DNA from: Cohaesibacteraceae bacterium
GTDB lineage: Bacteria > Pseudomonadota > Alphaproteobacteria > Rhizobiales > Cohaesibacteraceae
NCBI GenBank assembly: GCA_016764535.1
Contig: JAESRR010000159.1
Location: 6,203-11,555 of the forward strand
Length of the DNA stretch: 5,353 nucleotides
Direction of reading: 5' to 3'
Below, in pieces: positions 1-4,823 of this stretch. The position numbers were made by a program, and so were the translations under genes. Below the pieces are notes generated by a model. The model was not told where the DNA came from. It searched no databases and saw nothing but the letters and a program-made list of their open reading frames with translations. Within the stretch, counting starts at the first letter, position 1; each line of letters starts with the position of its first letter.

Positions 1-357
1 GGCAGGGGGGTGGAATATAGCTTTGAGGCAGTCGGTGCGCCCGCGTTGGCACGCCAGGCATTTTTGATGCTGCGTAAAAACGGAACAGCGGTGTTGATCG
101 GCCTGATGTCCACGGGAGCTGAGATATCATTGCCATTTCATCATTTTATTGCCGAGCGGCGCGTGATGGGTTGTGATATGGGGTCCAATCAATTCCGCAC
201 GGATATGCAACGGCTTTGCAAATTTTATCTTGATGGGCGGCTGAACCTTGATGCCATGCTTACCGGAAGGCTGCCACTTGGCAAAATCAATGACGGATTT
301 GCCTCAATGAAAAAGGGTGAAGGCCTCAGAACTATCATCGACTTTGCAATCAGCTAG
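1..357 (+). CDS. Zinc-type alcohol dehydrogenase, C-terminal part (5' end outside window)
   Basis: The reading frame is open from the first base and ends at TAG 355-357. An apparent GTG start at base 10 is only an internal valine: the residues before it (GRG) continue directly into VEYSFEAVG, the usual end of the NAD-binding Rossmann domain in medium-chain dehydrogenases. It is followed by a TAVLIGLMSTGAEISLP strand-loop, the MGSNQFRTDMQRL segment and the terminal RLPLGKINDGFASMKKGE stretch. This tail is typical of the class III-like Zn-dependent alcohol dehydrogenase group (FrmA/AdhC relatives, COG1062-like), which oxidise alcohols or aldehyde adducts with NAD(P). About 118 residues are visible, roughly one third of a normal protein. 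The zinc ligands and the GxGxxG motif lie upstream, so activity and substrate cannot be judged. The regulator gene converges on it, so it may belong to an operon outside the window. Confidence 0.88.
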   Translation, partial: GRGVEYSFEAVGAPALARQAFLMLRKNGTAVLIGLMSTGAEISLPFHHFIAERRVMGCDMGSNQFRTDMQRLCKFYLDGRLNLDAMLTGRLPLGKINDGFASMKKGEGLRTIIDFAIS

Positions 358-368
358 CCTGAACAAAA

Positions 369-1031
369 TTATGCTGCCAGTGCATTTAGCTGGAGATCCA
401 GCCCATTTTGAATATGGGCACGCATTGCTGCCTCAGCGGCAGCGGGATCTCCGTCACGCATAACGGAGCAAAGCTGGTGATGATTTCCCAGAGATTTTTG
501 CAATTCGTCGTCGGTTATTGCTGCAAACAGATGAAATGAAAATCCGCGATTCCACATTTGATCAAACATTTCGAGTAGATACCGGTTTGCGGTGCGTTCA
601 ACAAACGACCGGTGAATGTTTTTATTAGCGTCGTAATAATCTGAAGCGGTCGTCAGGTCTCTGGATTCTTCAAGTGTGATGATTGCTTCAATTTGTGCAA
701 TAAATTTGGTGTTTTTTTGTTCTGTCAAAAGCCGGATAGCGTGACCTTCAATCGCAGCCCTTGCCTGATAAATCTCGAGAACTTCGCTGGATTCAATTTG
801 TCTGATTACAAATCCACCGCGGCCGGACATTTCAAGAATACCTTCCTGTTCCAGACGTAACAAAGCCTCACGCACCGGGGTTCGGCTTATTTCCAGCTCA
901 CTGGCCAGCTTTTCCTGGACAATTCGTTTTCGGGCATCAATGTCGCCCTTGTGAATAGCGTCTACGATTTGGCTATATACTTCGTCGGCGAGCCGGATGC
1001 GGGGAGCTACAATTTTTTTAAAAACAGACAT
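369..1031 (-). CDS. GntR-family transcriptional regulator, FadR/FCD subfamily
   Basis: A 220-residue cytoplasmic DNA-binding regulator, the normal length for the FCD subfamily. Residues about 14-79 form the winged helix-turn-helix, with the family signature SRTPVREALLRLEQEGIL near 49-66 and the wing GRGGFVI. The rest is an all-helical FCD ligand-binding domain. Likely metal or ligand residues are N136, H140 (in NIHRSF), H184/H185 (in GNHHQL) and H206 (in RAHIQNG). Asn instead of Asp at the first position is seen in many members. The start chosen is ATG at 1031-1029, which has AAGAGA five bases upstream. An in-frame ATG at 1073 would add 14 residues (MSSNVSIHCHQEID), but it lacks a ribosome site and those residues fit nothing in the family. 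The gene is divergent from the ligase/transport cluster across a 362-base control region, so it probably regulates that cluster and itself. Family members commonly bind organic acids or amino-acid-derived effectors; the effector here is unknown. Confidence 0.93.
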   Translation of the reverse strand: MSVFKKIVAPRIRLADEVYSQIVDAIHKGDIDARKRIVQEKLASELEISRTPVREALLRLEQEGILEMSGRGGFVIRQIESSEVLEIYQARAAIEGHAIRLLTEQKNTKFIAQIEAIITLEESRDLTTASDYYDANKNIHRSFVERTANRYLLEMFDQMWNRGFSFHLFAAITDDELQKSLGNHHQLCSVMRDGDPAAAEAAMRAHIQNGLDLQLNALAA

Positions 1032-1036
1032 ATCGA

Positions 1037-1042
1037 TCTCTT
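1037..1042 (-). promoter_or_regulatory. Ribosome binding site deciding the regulator start
   Basis: On the minus strand the bases read AAGAGA, five bases before ATG 1031-1029. The alternative upstream ATG at 1073 is preceded by CTGAATACA with no purine-rich site, so this element favours the shorter protein. Confidence 0.55.
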
Positions 1043-1073
1043 GATGACAGTGTATGGAAACATTGCTGCTCAT

Positions 1074-1082
1074 TGTATTCAG
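1074..1082. promoter_or_regulatory. Inverted copy of operator core (TGTATTCAG) near regulator start
   Basis: The exact reverse complement of CTGAATACA at 1340-1348. It lies 42 bases upstream of the regulator's ATG at 1031, a distance matching that of the other copy's palindrome from the ligase start. On its own it is not a full palindrome, so it may be a weaker or half site. Confidence 0.35.
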
Positions 1083-1151
1083 AATTCACGTAGACAGTGT
1101 AATGATAATTCAATCGCAATCAATTTAATTAGACATTTATCGCACTGAAAT

Positions 1152-1174
1152 GCCATTGCCATTATGGTAATGGC
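1152..1174. repeat. 23-base near-perfect inverted repeat (hairpin or operator)
   Basis: The arms GCCATTGCCA (1152-1161) and TGGTAATGGC (1165-1174) pair over ten positions around the centre TTA, with one G-T pair at 1158/1168. As DNA it is a two-fold symmetric site of a size suited to a dimeric regulator; as RNA it would be a stable hairpin. No T-run follows directly, so a simple intrinsic terminator is unlikely. It lies about 120 bases upstream of the regulator start and 220 bases upstream of the ligase start. Confidence 0.7.
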
Positions 1175-1176
1175 GG

Positions 1177-1191
1177 AAATATCGGATATTT
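1177..1191. repeat. Perfect 15-base palindrome AAATATCGGATATTT
   Basis: Seven-base arms AAATATC and GATATTT flank a single central G. It begins two bases after the larger inverted repeat at 1152-1174, so the two form a tandem symmetric block of about 40 bases. The sequence is AT-rich and operator-like. It may bind the divergent regulator or another protein; nothing in the window identifies which. Confidence 0.6.
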
Positions 1192-1337
1192 TTCAGAGAA
1201 ACACAGGTATTTTTTGATTATTCTGGAGGCACAAAGATAGTTTTATCAAATTTATTGCATGTAATTCATTCATTTCAAAAATAAATCCACAAAATCGAAC
1301 TTTAAGTGTAGGAATTTAGAAATTAAAAAGGCTTGCA

Positions 1338-1351
1338 TACTGAATACAGTA
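1338..1351. promoter_or_regulatory. Candidate operator TACTGAATACAGTA before the ligase gene
   Basis: A 14-base two-fold symmetric site in which 12 positions are self-complementary; only 1343/1346 break the symmetry. It sits 42 bases upstream of the ligase GTG start, where a repressor could block the promoter or early elongation. Its core CTGAATACA (1340-1348) recurs in inverted orientation as TGTATTCAG at 1074-1082, next to the regulator gene. One shared element at both ends of a divergent region fits autoregulation plus target control by the adjacent GntR protein. That assignment is inference; the symmetry and repetition are seen directly. Confidence 0.45.
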
Positions 1352-1381
1352 GTGCACAATTACATCCAGCAGAATTACTCC

Positions 1382-1387
1382 AGGAGG
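1382..1387 (+). promoter_or_regulatory. Strong ribosome binding site AGGAGG deciding the ligase start
   Basis: AGGAGG lies six bases before GTG 1394-1396, which is in frame with the whole ligase. The ATG at 1389-1391 is out of frame and too close. The in-frame GTG at 1352 has no such site and would place AGGAGG inside the coding sequence. Confidence 0.85.
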
Positions 1388-1393
1388 AATGGC

Positions 1394-2689
1394 GTGTCAT
1401 TTTCTGATTTTTCGTTGCCCGAAGGTACACACACCGTAGTTCTTGGTGTTGGTGACGTGAACGGATTTATGCGTGGCAAGCGCATTCCGGCCAGGCAATG
1501 GGAACGCACTTGCAGAGACGGCAATGCCATTATTGCAGCATTGTTTGCTATGGATATGACGAGTGATGTCTGGGATACGCCTTATTGTAGTTTCGATAAT
1601 GGCTATGTGGACATGCATATGTTTCCTCTGCACGTGCCGATTGCTTCGCCCTGGGAACCAGGTGTTGCCATCTGTATGGCGCGCGCGGAAGGTCTTGATC
1701 ATCAGCCTGTGCCGATTGACCCGCGAAATGTATTGCTGCGTCAGGTCGAACGGGCTGCTGCGATGGGATTTGAAGTAAAGGTCGGTACCGAGCTTGAATT
1801 CTATCTGCTGGATCCGAAAACAAAGAAGCCAACGTTCAACAGCAATCAGGTTTATGGAATAAACCGATCTGCTGAAATGGAGCATGTGCTGGGGCCAATT
1901 CGAGAACATCTTACGGCCCTCGATATTCCCATAGAACAGTCAAATCCTGAATATGCCGCCGGGCAGGTTGAAGTAAACATACGATATGATGAGGCTATGA
2001 AAGCGGCTGACCGTGTGGTTTTGTTCCGCGCAATGGTCAAGGAAATAGCCACGCAGCATGGGTATTTGGCAACGTTTATGGCTAAGCCGTTTATTGCTGA
2101 ATCCGGAAGTGGTTTTCACACGCATTATTCTCTTTGGAAAGACAACAAAAACCAGTTTGCCCAGGACGGTAAGTTGAACGGTACCGGGCGAGCTTTTATG
2201 GCCGGATTGCAACTGCGGATGGTTGAAATGTCGCTTGCGACTTCAACCACCCCCAACGCCTACCGTCGTCGACAGCCCTATACGTTTTGTCCGATGAATG
2301 CCAGTTGGGGATACGACAATAGAACAGTCGGATTGCGTGTAATTGAAGGTCCGGATTCCGCCGTTCGTATCGAAAAGCGGGATGCTGCGGCCGATTGCAA
2401 TCCTTATTATTTGCTTGGCTGCGAAATTGCGGCCGGGCTGGATGGTATTGAACAAAAGCTGGAGCCAGGGCCGGTAACGGATGGCAATGCATATGAAGAT
2501 GATCCAGCCACACCGCTGCCACTTACATTGGATGTAGCTGTTGAGCTGGCGCGAAATTCCGATTTCATGAAAGAGGTGTACGGCACCGATCGCCTCGCGA
2601 TTGTGCTGAAGCAAGCTGATCGTGAAATTGCATTTGTGCAGGATCAGGTAACGGCAGTCGAGACAGAGCGTTATCTGGAGAATTTTTAG
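1394..2689 (+). CDS. Glutamine-synthetase-family gamma-glutamyl-amine ligase (PuuA-like)
   Basis: A 431-residue cytoplasmic ATP-dependent ligase. From GTG 1394, the N-terminal beta-grasp part has GVGDVNGFMRGKRIP (about 17-32), close to the DxNGxxRGKR form of PuuA-type enzymes. The catalytic barrel follows with E133/E135 (TELEFYLL), E186 and E193 (PEYAAGQVEVN), H242 (ESGSGFHTH), R291-R293 (NAYRRRQPY), N309/R310 (YDNRTVGLRV), E327-R329 (IEKR) and DCNPYY (334-339). All metal and ATP/glutamate positions of the fold are therefore present. Two hallmarks of canonical GlnA are not seen: the DGSSI ammonium-site motif and the NLYDL adenylylation motif. Known relatives of this type join glutamate to amines (putrescine, isopropylamine, methylamine, ethanolamine). 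The exact amine cannot be read from sequence, so no gene symbol is given. An unusual Cys is at 299 (TFCPM), where Ala-Pro is common. It probably provides the activation step for a solute brought in by the downstream LIV-type transporter. Confidence 0.92.
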   Translation: MSFSDFSLPEGTHTVVLGVGDVNGFMRGKRIPARQWERTCRDGNAIIAALFAMDMTSDVWDTPYCSFDNGYVDMHMFPLHVPIASPWEPGVAICMARAEGLDHQPVPIDPRNVLLRQVERAAAMGFEVKVGTELEFYLLDPKTKKPTFNSNQVYGINRSAEMEHVLGPIREHLTALDIPIEQSNPEYAAGQVEVNIRYDEAMKAADRVVLFRAMVKEIATQHGYLATFMAKPFIAESGSGFHTHYSLWKDNKNQFAQDGKLNGTGRAFMAGLQLRMVEMSLATSTTPNAYRRRQPYTFCPMNASWGYDNRTVGLRVIEGPDSAVRIEKRDAAADCNPYYLLGCEIAAGLDGIEQKLEPGPVTDGNAYEDDPATPLPLTLDVAVELARNSDFMKEVYGTDRLAIVLKQADREIAFVQDQVTAVETERYLENF

Positions 2690-2868
2690 GAATACTGGAC
2701 TGCCGGAAATATGGCCGGTTACATATCGTGCAATCAAAGATTAATTGATGGGTCAACTGGAGATGATCCATGAGGACAATTGTGGCCATTTTTTTGAATG
2801 TGCATGGCGCGACTAACACACTGATACGAGCAAAAGCCTCGTTCATATTTTCAGGAGAAACCAGCTAA
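2690..2868 (+). other. Leader-like gap between ligase and transporter genes
   Basis: A 179-base gap on the same strand, long for two genes in one operon. It contains CCGG...CCGG short repeats at 2703-2717, a possible 32-codon ORF (2770-2868) and a T7 run at 2789-2795. AAATATGGCC (2707-2716) can pair with GGCCATTTTT (2784-2793) in nine of ten positions across a 67-base loop. No clear intrinsic terminator and no convincing sigma70 promoter were found, so co-transcription with the ligase is possible but not shown. Confidence 0.5.
2770..2868 (+). CDS. Possible 32-residue small ORF or leader peptide
   Basis: ATG 2770 is preceded by TGGAG (2758-2762) with seven bases between, a good ribosome site. 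The frame runs 32 codons and ends in TAA 2866-2868, immediately against the ATG of the permease/ATPase gene at 2869. The peptide begins MRTIVAIFLNVHG and ends FIFSGETS, with a short hydrophobic start and no run of one amino acid that would suggest classic attenuation. I recognise no family. It could couple translation into the transporter gene, be a small membrane peptide, or be chance. The tight stop/start junction and ribosome site are the only support. Confidence 0.3.
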   Translation: MRTIVAIFLNVHGATNTLIRAKASFIFSGETS

Positions 2869-4788
2869 ATGATGTCGTCGGGAGAAAATGTGGTCAAAGA
2901 AGAAGGCCTCGTTGTTCAGCACAAAATGCCGGCTTTTTTCACCAGATTTCTTGATACGCGTACGCGTATTTCGATTTGGTCAGGCATTGCTTTATTTCTC
3001 GGCATATGTGGTTTGCTGTTGGTTGTCTCCGGTCTGGGTCTGGCTAGTGACAGGCTTCTCAAACTCGGCTGTGTCAATGTAATTGCCGGTCTGGGTGTTG
3101 GTTTGTTTTGTGGCAGCACGGGTATTCTGTCACTGGGTCATGTTGCATTTTTCGGAGTTGGCGCTTATGTCTCCGCGTGGTTTACCATTCCGCCTGCGCT
3201 CAAGTCCCTCTTGTTGCCTCACATGCCGGATTTCATTTTGGCGGCTCATTGGCCACTAATATTTGCGCTGGTTCCTGCAATTCTTGCAACAACCATACTG
3301 GGAGTTTTAACCGGTTTTATCATGCAGCGGCTTCGGGACACTTCGGCAGTCATCGCAAGTTTCGGATTTTTAGTCATTTTCTATCTTTTGTTCATTGGGC
3401 TCAAGCCTTTGACCAACGGAAAAAGTGCCCTTTATGGAATGCCGGGCGGTGATGTAACATGGCCTCTTATTCTGGGTTCTGTCATCGTCACTCTTGTTAT
3501 CGCCTATGCAGCAAAATCGAGTGTAACCGGCAGAAACGCCGAGGCAATGCGTGATGACGAGCCAGCAGCAAGATCTGTAGGAATTGTTTCGGAATGGCCA
3601 ATTCTGGTTCTTTGGATCATCAGCGCAGCAATCATGGGCCTTGCCGGTGGGTTGTTTTCGCACGCAATAGGTATCGCATCACCTTCGGGATTCTATCTTG
3701 AAAAAACCTTCGCACTGATCGTTCTGATTATTGTTGGTGGTTACCGTTCGTTGACTGGTTGCGTCATTGGTGCCGTATTTGTCACTTTCGCGGAAGAGTT
3801 GTTCAAAAATATTGAAGAATATCTGGGGGGGTTTGCAGGTCAGGAATTTCTATTCGGCATTGAATTTCCACAGGTATTCGGGCTTACAGCATTGTCTTTT
3901 TCTCTTATGATTTTGCTGGTTCTGTATTATCGGCCTGAAGGTATTGCAGGTTATCGGGAGATGGCTGCCGCCCGCTGGTTTCGGAAAATGCTCGGTAAGT
4001 GGTATGGAAAAGTTCCCCAAAGTTTGTTTGAAGCAAGTTATCGCGTGCCGGAAAAAGCGATCTTGCGAACGGAGAAACTCCATAAAAGCTATGGTTCACT
4101 ATGTGCAATGGAATGTGCTGACATTGAGGTCCGTGCCGGGCAAATTGTAGGGCTGATTGGTCCCAACGGCGCGGGAAAGAGCACATTTATCAATGTCATT
4201 ACCGGCAACCTTTTCGCGACCAGCGGTGAAATTATTTTGAACGGCGAGACTGCGACTTATTGGAGCGCGGCGAAGCTGGCCAAATCCGGTCTTGGCCGCA
4301 CTTTTCAGAACATCCGGGTATTTTCGTCGTTGACCACCCTTGAGAATGTCATTGTCGCGGTGAATGTTGCGCAACCGGGGCTATCTCATCTGGAAGCCGA
4401 AATGACAGCGCTGAGCTGGCTGAACACACTTGGTCTCGCAGACCAGGCCGAAGTTCTCGCGGACGGTCTCGCCTATGGAGATCAAAGGCGCCTGGAAATC
4501 GCACGGGCGCTGGCTTTGCATCCGCATTTCTTACTGTTGGATGAGCCGGCTGCCGGCATGAACAACAGCGAAACTGAATCTCTAACCGCGTTATTGCGCG
4601 ATGTAGTCAAACGCGTCGGCTGTGGAATATTGCTCGTGGAGCACGACCTGCCGATGGTGATGTCCCTGTGTGACAGCATCTATGTATTCAACAAAGGAGA
4701 GCAAATCGCCAGTGGTACGCCAGTGGAGGTGCGGGCAAACCCTGTTGTGATTGAGGCCTACATTGGTGAGGAGACCAGTGAAGCCTAA
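2869..4788 (+). CDS. LivM-LivG fusion: branched-chain-type ABC transporter permease/ATPase
   Basis: A 639-residue inner-membrane protein that joins two subunits usually made separately. Residues about 35-360 are a LivM-type permease with eight or nine hydrophobic segments. It carries the family stretch GSTGILSLGHVAFFGVGAY (82-100) and the coupling loop GRNAEAMRDDEPAARSVGI (221-239). After a charged linker (about 362-397) comes a LivG-type ATPase: Walker A GPNGAGKST (431-439), Q-loop Q480 (GRTFQNIR), signature LAYGDQRRLEIARAL (534-548), Walker B FLLLDEP (554-560) with E559, AAGMN D-loop, and switch H592 (LLVEHD). All catalytic residues are intact. The LivG insertion between ENV (about 492) and the signature looks about a dozen residues shorter than E. 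coli LivG from memory. ATG 2869 has AGGAG at 2853-2857; GTG 2890 with GGAG five bases before it is an alternative start. LivH- and LivF-type partners should lie beyond the window. LIV-class importers carry amino acids, amides or urea; substrate unknown. Confidence 0.94.
   Translation: MMSSGENVVKEEGLVVQHKMPAFFTRFLDTRTRISIWSGIALFLGICGLLLVVSGLGLASDRLLKLGCVNVIAGLGVGLFCGSTGILSLGHVAFFGVGAYVSAWFTIPPALKSLLLPHMPDFILAAHWPLIFALVPAILATTILGVLTGFIMQRLRDTSAVIASFGFLVIFYLLFIGLKPLTNGKSALYGMPGGDVTWPLILGSVIVTLVIAYAAKSSVTGRNAEAMRDDEPAARSVGIVSEWPILVLWIISAAIMGLAGGLFSHAIGIASPSGFYLEKTFALIVLIIVGGYRSLTGCVIGAVFVTFAEELFKNIEEYLGGFAGQEFLFGIEFPQVFGLTALSFSLMILLVLYYRPEGIAGYREMAAARWFRKMLGKWYGKVPQSLFEASYRVPEKAILRTEKLHKSYGSLCAMECADIEVRAGQIVGLIGPNGAGKSTFINVITGNLFATSGEIILNGETATYWSAAKLAKSGLGRTFQNIRVFSSLTTLENVIVAVNVAQPGLSHLEAEMTALSWLNTLGLADQAEVLADGLAYGDQRRLEIARALALHPHFLLLDEPAAGMNNSETESLTALLRDVVKRVGCGILLVEHDLPMVMSLCDSIYVFNKGEQIASGTPVEVRANPVVIEAYIGEETSEA
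2954..2969. repeat. Perfect 16-base palindrome inside the permease gene
   Basis: ATACGCGTACGCGTAT is exactly self-complementary and contains two ACGCGT copies. It encodes the tandem Thr-Arg pairs of DTRTRI just before the first membrane segment, so repeated ACG CGT codons explain it. A functional role is not indicated. Confidence 0.6.
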
Positions 4789-4823
4789 AATTTTTACACA
4801 TATAATTTTTTGGAGGAAAATAA
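4789..4823 (+). promoter_or_regulatory. AT-rich gap with candidate -10 box before binding-protein gene
   Basis: The 35-base gap contains an exact TATAAT at 4801-4806, and AAAATT (4787-4792) and AATTTT (4804-4809) arms that could pair. No good -35 lies 16-18 bases upstream (GTGAAG at 4778-4783), so a separate promoter for the binding protein is only a possibility. The AT-rich, weakly structured leader would in any case favour strong translation. Confidence 0.25.
4812..4816 (+). promoter_or_regulatory. Ribosome binding site GGAGG of the binding-protein gene
   Basis: GGAGG ends seven bases before ATG 4824, which is optimal spacing. It fixes the start that gives a clean signal peptide. Confidence 0.8.

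Larger units (their letters stand above)
1032..1393. promoter_or_regulatory. Divergent control region between regulator and ligase genes
   Basis: A 362-base AT-rich stretch with no credible gene, lying between the divergent starts of the GntR regulator and the glutamine-synthetase-family gene. It should hold the promoters of both and the regulator's operators. It contains two adjacent inverted repeats (1152-1174 and 1177-1191), a third palindrome close to the ligase start (1338-1351), a 9-base element that recurs inverted at its two ends, and a direct repeat GACAGTGTA at 1046-1054 and 1093-1101. No sigma70 hexamer pair with good spacing stands out. Weak candidates are a minus-strand TATCAT (1102-1107) for the regulator, and a plus-strand TTGCAT (1334-1339) that abuts the third palindrome but has no good -10. 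No sigma54 GG...GC pair was found. The regulatory role is inferred from gene orientation and symmetry. Confidence 0.7.

Noticed and set aside
1..12. GTG at base 10 as the start of the dehydrogenase
   Set aside because: The conserved domain continues upstream of it in an open frame to the window edge, so the gene is cut by the window and does not start here.
351..393. Possible terminator between the convergent dehydrogenase and regulator genes
   Set aside because: CAGCTA (351-356) and TAGCTG (387-392) can pair, and CCAG/CTGG at 377-393 too, but the stems are short and no T-run follows on either strand.
1032..1073. N-terminal extension of the regulator from ATG 1073
   Set aside because: There is no ribosome site before ATG 1073, while AAGAGA precedes ATG 1031; the extra 14 residues are not family-like.
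951..1148. Plus-strand frame of 65 codons over the regulator start
   Set aside because: It is mostly antisense to the conserved winged-helix part of the regulator, has no ribosome site and matches no family I recognise.
1220..1240. Ribosome-site-like TGGAGG in the divergent region
   Set aside because: No start codon lies within a usable distance, and the frames that follow close quickly.
1211..1242. TTGATT (1214-1219) with an ATAGTT-like -10 as a ligase promoter
   Set aside because: The -10 match is weak, and the site is about 150 bases upstream of the ligase start; not good enough to call.
2701..2720. CCGG...CCGG hairpin after the ligase stop as an intrinsic terminator
   Set aside because: The stem has only four solid pairs and is followed by TTACATATCG rather than a T-run.
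1800..4700. Antisense frames of 60-170 codons across the ligase and transporter genes
   Set aside because: All overlap strongly conserved plus-strand coding sequence and their translations show no domain-like pattern.
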